From: Siphonodentalium dalli | Lineage: Eukaryota; Mollusca; Scaphopoda; Gadilida; Siphonodentaliidae | Length of the DNA stretch: 64,000 nucleotides | Reading direction: 5' to 3' | Assembly: GCA_032622095.1 (NCBI GenBank) | Contig: CP136065.1 | Coordinates: 26,175,141-26,239,140 of the forward strand | Shown here: in pieces, positions 1 through 11,445 of the stretch | How positions within the stretch are numbered: position 1 is the stretch's first letter | Layout of the letters: every line of letters starts with the position of its first letter | Program-made: the position numbers and the translations under genes | The notes under the pieces: model-generated | The model's database searches: none | What the model was told of the DNA's origin: nothing | The model's input: only the letters and a program-made list of their open reading frames with translations

Positions 1-1016
1 AAAATAATATCATCTTATGGTTTTATCGCTTGTTTTGCTTTATCTAGTCATGATACGGAGAGAAATTAACTTCTTCTGAGAAAAAGTTTTTAGAGTCAGG
101 GTTTGGGGTGGGGGGGGGGGGGGAGATGTCCAGGTCAGGATATCTCCCCCCCCCCACCCAGCACCTACGTGACAAAAATATCATCTTATGGTTTTATCGC
201 TTGTTTTGCTTTATATAGTCATGAAACGGCGAGAAATTAACTTCTTCTGAGAAAAAGTTTTTAGAGTCAGGTTTGGGGTGGGGGGAGATGTCCAGGTCAG
301 GATATCTTCCCCACCCAGCACCTACATGACAAAAATATCATCTTATGGTTTTATCGCTTGTTTTGCTTTATCTAGTCATGAAACGGCGAGAAATTAACTT
401 CTTCTGAGAAAAAGTTTTTAGAGTCAGGGTTTGGGGGTGGGGGGGGGGGGGGGGAGAAGTTAATTTCTCGCCGTTTCATGACTATATAAAGCAAAATAAG
501 CAATAAATCCATACAATGATTTTTTTGTCATGTAGGTGCTGGGTGGGGGGGGGGGGAGATATCCTGACCTGGACCCCCACCCCAAACCCTGACTCTAAAA
601 ACTTTTTCTCAGAAGAAGTTAATTTCTCGCCGTTTCATGACTAGATAAAGCAAAACAAGCGATAAAACCATAAGATGATTTTTTTGTCATGTAGGTGCTG
701 GGTGGGGGGAGATATCCTGACCTGGACATCTCCCCCCCCCCACCCCAAACCCTGACTCTAAAAACTTTTTCTCAGAAGAAGTTAATTTCTCGCCGTTTCA
801 TGACTATATAAAGCAAAATAAGCAATAATTCCATACAATGATTTTTTGTCATGTAAGTGCTGGGTGGGGGGGGGGGGGGGGAGATATCCTGACCTGGACA
901 TCTTCCCCCCACCCCAAACCCTGAATCAAAAAACTTTTTCTCAGAAGAAGTTAATTTCTCGATGTTTCATGACTATATAAAGCAAAATAAGAGATAAAAC
1001 CATAAGATGATTTTTT
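1..1016. repeat. G-tract satellite, about 160-175 bp unit, two opposite orientations
   Basis: A unit of about 160-175 bp recurs. It contains an AGAAGAAGTTAATTTCTC block, a 'tatataaagcaaaa' block, a 'catgtaggtgctgggtgg' block and a long G or C tract. From 1 to about 450 it reads in one orientation (CTTCTTCTGAGAAAAAG near 70, 242 and 401). From about 465 to 1016 it reads as the reverse complement (near 610, 770 and 945). No coding potential; short ORFs through it are products of the repeat. The array is cut by the element at 1017 and resumes after it. Confidence 0.9.
434..475. other. Orientation switch of the satellite inside a poly-G run
   Basis: The reverse-orientation units end in a G-rich run and the next bases (agaagttaatttctc) already belong to a unit in the other orientation. 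The two half-arrays therefore meet head to head through uninterrupted G's. G runs of this length can form quadruplexes and are prone to breakage and to assembly error. Confidence 0.75.
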
Positions 1017-1850
1017 AGCTCAACTTTACTTTGTAAAGTTTGAGCTATTGCCATGGCTTGGTATCCGTCGTCCGTGTGTGCGTGTGTGTGCGTGATGCGT
1101 CAACAATTTCCTTTAGCACGGGCTACAGTTCGTACCTTTGGTCCGATTATTATGAAATTTGTCATGGATGTTGACATTGACATGTAGATGGGAACGAGTC
1201 ATTTTGGGGTCATTCGGAAAAAAAAACATGGCCGCCAGTGGCCATCTTGGATTTCAAAATTTAATCCATTAGCACGGGCTGCAGGCCGTACTGTTCGTCT
1301 TATTGTCATGAAATTTGTCATGGATGTTAATATTGACATGTAGATGGGAACGAGTATTTTTGGGGTCATTTGGCCAAAAAACATGGCCGCCGGCAGCCAT
1401 CTTAGATTTTACTCTTTGCATGACTAAATCCTTCGACACGGGCTACAGGTCGTACCTTTGGTCAGATCATCATAAAATTTGTCATGGATGTTAGCAATGA
1501 CATGTAGATGGGAACGAGTCATTTTGGGGTCATTTGTCCAAAAAACATGGCTGCCAGCAGCCATCTTGGATTTTACTCTTTGTATGACTAAATTCTTTAG
1601 CATGGGCTACAGGTCGTACCTTTAGTCTGATCGTCATAAAATTTGTCATGGATGTTAACGATGACATGTAGATGGGATACAATCATTTTGGGGTCATTCG
1701 ACCGAAGACATGGCCGTCAGCAGTCATCTTGGATTTTACTTTTCTCTTCATGTCTATAAACTAGTATTAGACATTCAACTTTCCACATTCCTAATCGCTC
1801 CATTGACTGTAATACATTAAATTATTCCCTTTCCAAGTTGAGCTACAGTG
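1017..1850. mobile_element. TIR element with four internal repeat units, inserted in the satellite
   Basis: The element begins TAGCTCAACTTTAC and ends CCAAGTTGAGCTA, an inverted terminal repeat of about 11 bp, directly followed by a small hairpin (AGTGTCA/TGACACT, 1849-1863). Inside are four degenerate units of about 160 bp, each with 'gggctacaggtcgtacc', 'aaatttgtcatggatgtt', 'gatgggaacgagtcatt' and 'catggccgcc..cagccatcttgg'. It interrupts the G-tract satellite, which continues on the far side in the same orientation. No transposase is visible, so it is non-autonomous; superfamily not determined. Confidence 0.7.
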
Positions 1851-1863
1851 TCATTGACACTTT

Positions 1864-2665
1864 CATTTGTCATGTAGGTGCTGGGTGGGGGGGGGGGGGA
1901 GATATCCTGACCTGGATATCTTCCCCCACCCCAAACCCTGACTCAAAAAACTTTTTCTCAGAAGAAGTAAATTTCTCGCTGTTTCATGACTATATAAAGC
2001 AAAATAAGAGATAAAACCATCAGATGATTTTTTGTTGTCATGTAGGTGCTGTGTGGGGGGGGGGGGGGGGGGATATCCTGACCTGGACAACTTCCCCCAC
2101 CACCCCAAACCCTGACTCAAAAAACTTTTTCTCAGAAGAAGTAAATTTCTCGCCGTTTCATGACTATATAAAGCAAAACAAGCGATAAAACCATAAGATG
2201 ATATTTTTGTCATGTATGTGCTGGGTGGGGGAAGATATCCTGACCTGGACATTCCCCCCCCCCCCCACCCCAAACCCTGACAGATGATTTTTTTGTCATG
2301 TAGGTGCTGTGTGGGGGGGGGGGATATCCTGACCTGGACAACTTCCCCCACCACCCCAAACCCTGACTCAAAAAACTTTTTCTCAGAAGAAGTTAATTTC
2401 TCGCTGTTTCATGACTATATAAAGCAAAATAAGAGATAAAACCATCAGATGATTTTTTTGTCATGTAGGTGCTGGGTGGGGGGGGGGGAGATATCCTGAC
2501 CTGGACATCTTACCCCCCACCCCAAACCCTGACTCAAAAAACTTTTTCTCTGAAGTTAATTTCTCGCTGTTTCATGAATATATAAAGCAAAATAAGCGAT
2601 AAAATCATAAGATGATTTTTTTTGTCATGTAGGTGCTGGGTGGGGGGGGGGGGGGGGGTTGGGGA
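1864..2665. repeat. G-tract satellite, continuation
   Basis: At least four more units of the same satellite in the same orientation as 465-1016, with G/C tracts of varying length. Near 2278-2290 one unit is truncated and fused directly to the next. An apparent 163-codon minus-strand ORF here is a by-product of the repeat. Confidence 0.88.
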
Positions 2666-2778
2666 ATATCCAAGCCTGGACATTTAAAAAAAAAAATTTG
2701 AATTAAAAACGAAAATCTTTTTCTGGCCATTTCAGGAACAAACAATCAAATGCGTGTAAAAAAAATGTTGTCACTTTT

Positions 2779-2809
<31 letters not shown>

Positions 2810-2870
2810 AAAAAAAATTAAATCTCAAAAAACATTTTTCTGGCCATTTCAGGACCAAACGATATCAAAT
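2666..2870. repeat. A-rich low-complexity sequence with a short duplicated block
   Basis: Long A runs separate two copies of 'ttttctggccatttcagga' (near 2720 and 2840), so this is a short degenerate direct repeat. No gene seen. Confidence 0.7.
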
Positions 2871-3190
2871 GAGTGAAATTATTGAGAAAAAAAAACTCGG
2901 AGGTTTTCGTATGTCGGAATTTCATTATATTGGTGGATCATGCATCAATGGTGTTGGAGGAGCAAAAGTGATGCTCTTACGTAAAAGTTCCGTTATAAAT
3001 ACAAGAGTTGTCATTTTCACGTTGTTTGCCTATAATCTAAACGAATCCGAGTCGAATAATGGTCATGTGTATGTGACATTCAAGAACATTGATTATTTAC
3101 TTAAAATATTCTTTAAATGGCTTTATGTGCTAGATGTTGCAAACCGGTCATTACCAAGATGGATATTCCTGTAGTTTTAAAACACTAGCC

Positions 3191-3620
3191 CACAGGGACG
3201 TAGCGACAATGGGGTTTGGGGTGCCTCACCCCCAACTATTGTCAAAATAATTTATATTTGGAAATATCATGCCTGACCCAACATTAGCTGAACATTTACA
3301 CATTTGGTGGTCAAAACAAGATAATAGGTGACTAAATAGTAGTAAATACAGTTCCGCAACGACATGTAGAAATAGATTTATCTTCTGAAAAGTACACTCA
3401 TAGTGGCAGTGATATATCGCAGCGATAGCGTAGAGGGCGCTGTATGGAGTTTGTTCCCAGCCAGGTGTATACCACGACTATATTAGCGTTAATGTATATA
3501 TAGGTTGAAATTGTTCTTACTGTTTGATTTTCCAACCAATAATTAGTGGGGAGTACAGGGGGGGGGGTCGGAATGTTTTTCCAGGCACGTATGATGGGGT
3601 GGGTGGGTGTCTCTCGGGTC
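3191..3620 (+). repeat. Dispersed repeat, family I, copy 1
   Basis: Two blocks recur elsewhere. 'ggacgtagcgacaatgggg' followed by 'ttggaaatatcat' matches 31491 and 51046, and 'tgattttccaaccaataatta' near 3523 matches 51190. No terminal repeats were found. The interval 2870-3190 holds a 101-codon ORF that I do not recognise and do not call. Confidence 0.6.
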
Positions 3621-4650
3621 CGAAAAGCAGTTTTTTCCATGTGCCAAATTTTTTTCCATTTCTGCTATTGAGCCTTATTTGATGTGTTTTGAACAGAAAC
3701 AGGTCATATATAGTTAATAGCAATGCTATACTATATATAGAGGTTATCAGAAGTTGGATCAGTAGCACAATGGCCAACAATAACCCAAATTCAACTTGAT
3801 AGAACAAGAAACTGCGCTATTGGAAAAATAAAATTTAATCAGGATTCCATCTACTGATACAACAAAATAAGAATAACTATGCAGAACTCAGCTGAAAATA
3901 AGCAATAAAATGAAAGCACACTTGACCATATGTGACATGGAAATAAAGATATAATAAATAATGGTATAAAATAGACTTTTGACAACGTAAAACATAAAAT
4001 CTTAACATATAAATTGAAGGCCAGCCGGGCCAGCTTGAACTATTTCAAATTGTTTTCCAAGTTAATGTGGATCAGCTTGTAATGTTAATCACAGTAACAA
4101 AGATTTTATCGTCACTGATATCGTGAGCAAAATAGAAGTGAGATTGGGCTATCCATCCATATGTTATTCCCAATTATTACGAAGCCTATTACTTCAGGCA
4201 GTGGCTACCACCCTGCCATTACACGCTATAACATGTTTCCTCAGTTCTGGTTTCTGAGATGCCCCAAGAAGAGTCATGCGGGTATATCATGGTTATGTTT
4301 GGTATTAGCATTATTCTTCAAACTGGGATGAACTGGGATGAACAGTTGTATTTCCACATGTTTTGATAAACAATTTGGTTCAAGCAATATATCACATAGC
4401 AAATATCAAAATATCAAATAATCTGAAGTCTGTAGAATACTCAAATGTGATTATGTGACTAGATCATGTGACTATATATTATGAAAATGAATGTTAATAA
4501 AAACTTTGACACTCTGCCTATCCATAGAAATGTGATTATGTTGACACATTTCTTGATTAATGACACTTATATGATAAATTCAAATAGTATCGTTATCTTC
4601 ATTATTCACTATTAGTATAGTCGTTGTAGTGATTTTGAAGAGTGAACCTA
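3621..4650. other. No gene seen; AT-rich unique sequence
   Basis: Apart from short duplications ('aactgggatg' twice near 4322) I see no ORF with recognisable content, no RNA gene and no terminal repeats. Confidence 0.5.
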
Positions 4651-4654
4651 GAAA

Positions 4655-4750
4655 AAATTGTTATAAAGCCAGTTTTTGTGTCATTTTTACCGGGAATATT
4701 TCGACAACAATATATCCAAAATCCGCTAAAATCCGCTTTGGGGAAATTTG
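4655..4750 (-). repeat. Dispersed repeat shared with 8335-8440
   Basis: On the minus strand this reads 'gcggattttagcggatttt' then 'ctggctttataacaatttt' and 'ttctaggttca', matching the plus strand of 8345-8440 over about 90 bp. It looks like the same end of one element in opposite orientation. Confidence 0.65.
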
Positions 4751-4937
4751 TTTACAGACATTTGAATACATGCAGGGATTTTCGTCATTATGACACAAAA
4801 TTTCCGATTGCAGATACATGACAGTTAATTGTGTGAGTTCGCAAACCACGCATCAGTGGCAAGTTTGCGTGGATAATTGTCATATGAGTATACGATAGTA
4901 CGACCCACTACAGTATAGGCTATCCGTGCCTTCCACT

Positions 4938-4998
4938 AATAAAGAGCGTTAATGTAGAACTCCAATGCATGCGTGCGTGCCACAATAAAGAGCGCGTT
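4938..4998 (+). repeat. Paired AATAAAGAGCGTT motif
   Basis: AATAAAGAGCGTT starts at 4938 and AATAAAGAGCGCGTT at 4984. A weaker third form (AATAAAGTGC) lies near 5056. Spacing of the first two is 46 bp. The neighbourhood is GC-alternating (gcatgcgtgcgtgc). See the finding on this motif. Confidence 0.7.
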
Positions 4999-5064
4999 CT
5001 ATACGAGCGTTGGAGGACAACGCCATTATACACGTAAGCCATGTGTGCGCTCAAGTAATAAAGT

Positions 5065-6059
5065 GCATGCGCTATCGTAGAACGCCATCAGGTATGTCAC
5101 TGCAGTTGTGTAAGCAATAGTTCACATTGTTCGCAGTTGTTTCTCTTTTATCATTTCAATTTTATAACTCTAATTGTGAAAGTATAGTGAATGTTGTTTT
5201 TAGAAGTCGGTCACACGTTTCATGTTGAAACCTAACGGTGACAACGTTAACATACGCAGAGTCGTTATTACGTGGGTGAATCCAGATGATTGATAATGGA
5301 TTACACGCCATAGTTCCGTAAATTAACAGACCAGATTACACTCTGTCCAATACAGTTATGTAAACGAACAGACCCTAATCGCTATTTCGTGGAATTTCAT
5401 GGATTATTGCAGAATATATACGATCCATATCAAATAATATAAAATATGTAGCTGAATGTGTGCTGTCGAGTGTATTGATAGTAACGATAGGGACCACGTC
5501 GATTGATGGCGAGTTTGAAGCTTGTCAATTTCAACATGTTCATTTCATAATTATATTCATAAAATGTAGCCCACACGCATGTTGATTTCAACTAAACTTG
5601 GCGATTTAACGTCATCATTTACCGAATTTGAGTGATCGAACCTAACTGTATCTTCTGCTGTGTTCGTAATTATGTGTTCCTTCTTATTCAAGATATAGTA
5701 TGATTATATGATATCTATGTATTAACAACTAAGTGTATGTACTTGATATCTAGTATTTTTTTTTAAATCCATATTTAAACTGTTTTGTTTCGTTAAATGC
5801 AGTCATTTCGCAGACTCTGTAGTGCCGAAACACAGGCATTTGTTTGGTCCAAATGTTGTCCATTACTTGGAAGATAAAGCTTACTCAAGATTTTAATTCC
5901 GTCCGATGTCAAGAAGAATAGCATCGACCATGTCATTGTCCACGTTTAGTTTTAACACCATCACTGTTCGTTCGGACTTTGCATAGAAATGAACCATGCA
6001 TGTGTTTGTTTCCAAGTGACTAGTGAACGAGTAATCTCGGTTGGGATTCTCTGTTGCCA
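5065..6059. other. No gene seen
   Basis: AT-rich sequence without recognisable coding content or repeat structure. A 127-codon minus-strand ORF at 5893-6276 is antisense to the pseudogene that follows and is not called. Confidence 0.45.
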
Positions 6060-7990
6060 ACTTTGAATGGCAGGGGAACCTTCCATGGAATGGGGATGAT
6101 TGCAATTTCAATGATATGTGACCATGAGACAAAAGCGATTGAGGGTTGATGAGCTCGTGATTGATAAAGGAGTGTCCATCCCTAAATATGTTGATGTTAT
6201 TGACAAAGGAATTTCCAATATCAAACTGAAAACTCTTCTTCGTTTGGCCACACCCTACACCCTCCCATCTGATCACAGCACGGAACGCATGTGGCCGTCA
6301 TCATGTTTTTTCAGTAAGAGTGAAACACCTAACTCGAGCTGGAAAGGATTCACGCAAAGTGCTTGCTCGCTGGACGATACTGACCGCTGAGAAATCAGAT
6401 GTTCTGTTCCGTCCCATCATTTACTCTACACTCATGTATGTCGAGGAACATGTACGTAGATTGAACACCCAAACCCCGTGTATCCATTTCGGCCATATTT
6501 TGTGGTTCAAGGCGGTAAACACAATAACCTCTAAGTCAATGAACATAGTGTGTTGGCTCGGATGATTTCATACTGTAGTGAGCTTCATGGAGTATCGCCT
6601 AGACGATGAAGGAGTTGGTATAGTGACCCATGATATATTGAAAGGCAGTGTCGAGGGTCTTGCTTGATCTATACCTATAGTTGATTATGCGCTTTTCAAT
6701 AAGTTGATAGCTGAAGTTGTCCCAGTCGAGAAGGACGTCAGTTCTGCGGACAATGCATCGATAAGGGAACAAGATGGCACATCAGCATCACAAGTAAAAT
6801 AGGCTGATGTCCACGTTAATGTTGGCGAAAACACGAATTGGCAAAGGCTCTGACTGATTTCGTTCTAGAAGGCGAATATTCGCAGAAGGGAATTGACACC
6901 ATTCTTGGTAGCGAAGCTCTTCTCCATACAGTGAAGTGGATCAAAAACTCAACATAAAAGGAAGTAGCCATGCGTTATCTGAAGTAAGTTCGAACAAAGT
7001 ATGGCTCGAGTTCCATCGTGTTCGATGGTTCGGTCATAGCTCGTCTATTAAAGATCACGAGCACATCCGGCAATCTGCAAAACGTGCCGACGTTCGGGTC
7101 ACTGACAAAACAGTGATCCACAATAACCAGCAAATTTTCCTCCCAAATGAGAGCAACAAAGGTCAGTTCATCAAATTGAGGGGCGCCTCTTATCGGATAA
7201 TGGGCACGCAGTTCACTGCAGTGGTGACGATGGTACTCTGAGAGTTTCTCATGCCCTAGAGTTTGAATCGCATGGAAGAAATATCATGGTTATCGCGGAC
7301 GATACAGATCTGATTCTTCTTTTGAATCGTCACTGGAAATCGAAGATGGCCGACAATCTAATGCTCGGAAAACTGGCAAATCTAGGTGGTGCTGCTATAT
7401 AGCGATTCGGCGACAGAGTGCGCAAGGCTTGACATTTTACAACTTCCCATATCCTGTTTGCGCATGTATGTGGATGCTATGATACCACCAGGTCTGCATT
7501 ATTCGGACATGGGAACACGAGTCTGTTGAAGTTCGCAAAAATATTACTCACGCAGGAGTCTATTGCAAATCAGAAACCATCGACGAGGCCGACATGCGGC
7601 TTTACCTTGTGTGTGGTGGTAGGAAAGAAGACTAACTAAATACACTTCGCCATGCGAAGTTTATGGACATGGTATCTTCTAGCAAGACTGACTGCGTTAC
7701 AGCTAAAAAAAACTCCTACCAAAAGAAAGAGCGGCGTACTATCACAGTCTCAGAGTTCATCTGCCGGTCATGAATCGTAGAACACTGAATAACGACGTAT
7801 TGAATCATGAGATATGGTGTTGTGGACTTCGTGTCGCGGAACTTGCCCAGTTATGAATGACCAGTATGAAGCCCAAGACGTATTGCTCAAGTCGGTACAG
7901 TGCAAGTGTAAGATGACACAACAAAACGCGTGATATGTGTGCATATGCCTCAAATGTGTTGTCGCTTGTAGAGAGGGCTGCATTAATTTA
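6060..7990 (+). pseudogene. Decayed copy of a multi-copy gene with PIN/FEN1-like module and Cys-rich tail
   Basis: Reading through several frameshifts and stops, the plus strand gives segments in the order of a large uncharacterised protein family that I remember, unverified, as multi-copy in cnidarian, mollusc and other invertebrate genomes. Segments are GTFHGMG (about 6085), SSWKGFTQS (6334), a stretch ending TITSKSMNIVCWLG then a stop and FHT (6510-6580), SSIKDHEHIRQSAKR and NESNKGQFIKL (7035-7180), VIADDTDLILLL (about 7290-7325), FGHGNTSLLKF (about 7505), GGRKED then LRHAKFMDMVSSSK (7612-7690), and a cysteine-rich tail VQCKCK..C.C..C...C (about 7890-7985). The DDTD segment resembles the acidic active-site motif of PIN/FEN1-like nucleases. 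At least five frame changes and several stops make it non-functional. No terminal repeats were identified, so whether it moved as a transposon cargo is unknown. Confidence 0.7.
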
Positions 7991-8049
7991 AAAACAAATA
8001 CTGGTAGGAGATGACAAGGATGAGGTTTGAGTATATTGATATATCTGAT

Positions 8050-8440
8050 ACACAAGTGCGGAAATTATGACTCATTTCCATATTCTGGCCGATCTCTATC
8101 AACAAAATAAAAAATACATAATTGTCATTTTGGTGGTCATCTTTGTGGCCACCCTTCTGGCTCCCTGTGACCGATATTTGGTCAATGTGACTCCTGTGGA
8201 ATCTTCTGTCAGACGTGATGACATTTCTTCGAAAGCATTCTCATTATCTCTGCCTGACATAGGACTAATGCTGTTTTGGCAATATTTTTCATTTTTGGCC
8301 GCCATCTTGGACGCCATCTTGAATCCTCAATTTTCCCCAAGGCAGATTTTAGCGGATTTTGGATATGTTATTCCCGATACTTTTCCATACAAAATGATAC
8401 CAAAACCAGCTTTATAACAATTTTTTCTAGGTTCAACCTC
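8050..8440 (+). repeat. Dispersed repeat fragment (shares its end with 4655-4750)
   Basis: Contains 'ttggccgccatcttgg', a phrase typical of old invertebrate repeats, and from 8345 a block matching the minus strand of 4655-4750. The 116-codon ORF across it is not supported as a protein. Confidence 0.55.
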
Positions 8441-9060
8441 ACGACGACCACACTATATTCTATTAAAATTAAACTATGACAGACGGCTCTCAGACAGTTG
8501 TCGCAAACTCAGTCAAACTCCTGTATTTTGAATTGTTCTTATACAATATTGCACTTTTATTTCATGGTTCATATATCGTTGTAATGTTGATAAAATCAGC
8601 TGCAGTCAAACACATACTGTTAGAGACTCTTCGTTGTTAAAGGCTGATAATGCAGGATAATCAGGGATAATCAGCTATTTGGTTGGTCAATTGATAATTT
8701 TCTCAAATTTAGGTGGTGGGCGTCCAAAACTGACCGGAAAAAAAATTCCTGAAAAGGAAAAAAAGGGTGGATGTCCAAAATTGCCTGGAAAAAAGGCATG
8801 AAACGGAAGAAATTGGGTGGGTGGTCCCCCGAGGCCGGAAAAAATTAAAATGATCATATTCCACGAGTTTGGTCAAAATGGACACACACAACAGAGGCCC
8901 TTAGCCATATCGCTGCTAACGCAACCATTATTAAAATATATTAGAATACTTGTCTTCTTGAACGTTTTATACAGACACTGATTTTACCTCAAGTGCTCCC
9001 GATCAGCACAAACACCGCAAAAATGTCATCTCTAGCGAAAATAACGTGACGTTGTCTTAA
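8441..9060. other. No gene seen
   Basis: AT-rich. A pair of near-direct repeats ('gggtggatgtccaaaattg' and 'ggtgggcgtccaaaactg', 8714-8785) is the only structure noted. Confidence 0.45.
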
Positions 9061-9074
9061 CAGCATCAATTTGC

Positions 9075-9160
9075 CTCAAAAATATTTCAAATCAGCAGGA
9101 CCCACCGTCATCATCATAGCAAATTAGCAGGATCATTTAACCAGGGGTGAGAATATAAAG
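9075..9160 (+). repeat. Short dispersed repeat (copies near 25680 and, inverted, 40950)
   Basis: 'atcatagcaaattagcagga' then 'accaggggtga' matches 25690-25735, and the reverse complement matches 40950-41020. It may be one end of a larger element. 9161-9643 holds nothing else that I can identify. Confidence 0.5.
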
Positions 9161-9643
9161 TGTTAGGTGTCACAAATCCCTTACTAAACAAGCCTCTTAT
9201 GGTGGATCCGGAATATTCTTCACATATGTTCCGTCTGATATAAGCAAGGTCCGGGTTTCGAAGTTCCAAGTTCCGGGCCCGTGATATATTATACACTTCA
9301 CAACCCACGATAATTTTGACAGTTGAGAACTAAGATTAAATTGTCTCGTTAATGTTGTTTACACGCTTGGTTGTGTGGGCTTCGGCTGCCCGAGTTCCTG
9401 TTTGTGTGGGCATATTATAGTGTGTAGGTTTCACCGGACATGACAAACTTCCATATCCAAATTTTGATGGATGAAATCAGTCGGTAACTAGATGGATATA
9501 ATGTACAGACTTAATATACACTGAAAACTTACCAACTCACTTGAAGTCGCAAAGAATAGAAATTACTCAGCCGTTTTCAATTTCCCACACATATTTGAAA
9601 GAAATACTATTCATTTCTTAACATAACATGCATAGACTGACTT

Positions 9644-9656
9644 AACGCTCTTTATT
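9644..9656 (-). repeat. Single AATAAAGAGCGTT motif
   Basis: Exact 13-bp match on the minus strand, 200 bp from family E copy 1, with no good partner at 42 bp. Confidence 0.6.
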
Positions 9657-9854
9657 GTTTTATGATGAAGGCCCTTTTTCTGGTGTGCTTGAGTCTATGA
9701 CTCTAATAAAGTCTTTATGTGACATATACACAGTCCATATACAATTATTTCACGTGTTATTTTTATCCCCAGAACCAGACCATGGCAGAATTTGTTTATA
9801 GAATATGTATTGCAATACACCAGATATATAGGCAGTTGCAAGTAACATAATGAA

Positions 9855-10354
9855 TTAAAGGTACGGTTGGCCTTGGCGGTGGGTATCCTGTAAAAATATT
9901 TCCACCCGTAAAAAACCGCCACAAACAGAAAGAACATCAATATGTAGAAGACTTTGTCCGTATACAAATAAGAAATATCGCATGAACAGTATGTTATTGT
10001 CATATATTTGAGTATTGTTATGTAAACAAAGGCATAAAAAGTAACTTTTCTGGTGTTTGTTTATATTATGATGGTAAACATAAAGAGCGTTCCTTGTGGG
10101 TAAATTCCTGATATGGAACTAATAAAGAGCGTTTATACCATTTGTGTGTGATTAGCCAGTAGCATTGTGCTGTCTTCTGTAACACAATCAGGCTCTTGCT
10201 TAGGTAAAATATAGTAGGTTTTTATGATAGCATGCTGTTTACGCGATGGTCATGATATATATGAACGAAACTGTATGCGTTTTAATGTTTTTCTGTTTAC
10301 GGTGTTTGGAACAAATATGAATATTTTCGACAATAAGGCCTCACGTGCCTTTAA
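9855..10354 (+). mobile_element. TTAA-flanked MITE, family E, copy 1 (500 bp)
   Basis: Starts TTAAAGGTACGG and ends CACGTGCCTTTAA, matching full-length copy 3 at 49606-50113 along its length. The middle carries a pair of the 13-bp motif (CATAAAGAGCGTT at 10079, AATAAAGAGCGTT at 10121, 42 bp apart) with 'ttcctgatatgg' between. No transposase. TTAA target sites are used by the piggyBac and Kolobok superfamilies; the AGG-type terminus fits Kolobok better, which is inference. Confidence 0.8.
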
Positions 10355-10559
10355 AACTTAAAACTTGCAAATACAAACGAACATTAATTGTGTTCAATAT
10401 AACTATTTGATGCAATGCATCGTCATTCAACGACCCCCAATAACTCCTCAGGTTTATTACTATAATACACTGAACATTCAAGGACCCCCTTCTGAGAAAG
10501 AACAACCGGATCATGTTGCAAACGGTATTTATAATATTTGCATCATCATTTCTCATAAT

Positions 10560-11445
10560 CGTTTGAAATTTTTCACCATCGCTCATTTAAAAATATTCAC
10601 CCTTATTTTCTTGAATATCTCGAAATATAGTCTTGCCCTGAGATCAGCGCATGCACTACACTCGATAATAAAATTGATATTCAGTTTCAACATGTGCCTA
10701 ATCGCATATTGTACACAATCTGTTTTTAACTGGAGTTTTCGGTTGTTTATGTCTGTCTACCTTTTTATATTTCCAAATTGTGATTAATAATACGAAGTCT
10801 TGTAAACATTTCTCGCGCTTCGTTAATCGTGAATGTTCGAGAAAAGGCTCCATTATATACTTATCCTTAATAGATCTATACGTATAGGAAGCTTATTTGG
10901 TCCAGACGATTTTTCATCATCGTATATATCGCGTATAAACTTCTCGATATGTCTTGATTTCAAATCATTCGCTATATATTTGTCATTTGCAATTAGTTTT
11001 CCGATGTCATTAACTTTTATGTTATATGTTGCTAAAACTTGCATCCAAGCGTTGGTTAATGTACACTTTAGTGATTCAGAGAATGAATCAGAAAGTATAA
11101 CTGTTTCTTTTATTTGCGAAATTCTACTCATATATTTGAAAAGCTGAACAATCGCGTCATTTGGTTATCGGGAACCGACCTAGCTCGGCTCTATATAGAA
11201 GCATGGTTAGATGCTTTCTGGTTTATACCTAATATTCGTTTACAGAATTTCAGGCGTGCTTGTTCGCGTGGGTTATTATCAGTACAACGAAAATTTAGAT
11301 CGGTTGACCAAACTTCACAACCATATATATAACATAATGGGTTTAACAATTTTATCGAATAACTTACATTTTATACTTAGAGTTAAGTTTATCCGTGACT
11401 TTATTATTTGTTTAGAAAAACATAGATTTGATTGATTTTGAACTT
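10560..11445 (-). pseudogene. Non-LTR retrotransposon (LINE) remnant, C-terminal part of reverse-transcriptase ORF
   Basis: The minus strand read from 11445 downward gives LFDKIVKPIMLY then YGCEVW, RLKFCKRILGINQKASN, and after a frameshift AELGRFPIT. These are the segments that follow the reverse-transcriptase core in many animal LINEs. An open stretch (11131-10853) continues with QVLATYNIK and KSRHIEKFIRD, and further on ECSACADLRARLYFEIFKK (about 10660-10600) resembles the terminal 'C.Y.DLR' motif. Stops and frameshifts separate the pieces, so it is dead and 5'-truncated. Clade (CR1, Jockey or relative) not decided. Confidence 0.8.

Noticed and set aside
1863-2354. 163-codon ORF on the minus strand
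   Set aside because: It is the translated G-tract satellite; the same peptide phrases repeat with the DNA period.
2869-3174. 101-codon ORF on the plus strand
   Set aside because: No recognisable motif, AT-rich codons, no splice or promoter context; likely chance.
5893-6276. 127-codon minus-strand ORF
   Set aside because: Antisense to the decayed PIN-like gene, whose plus-strand segments match a recognisable family order.
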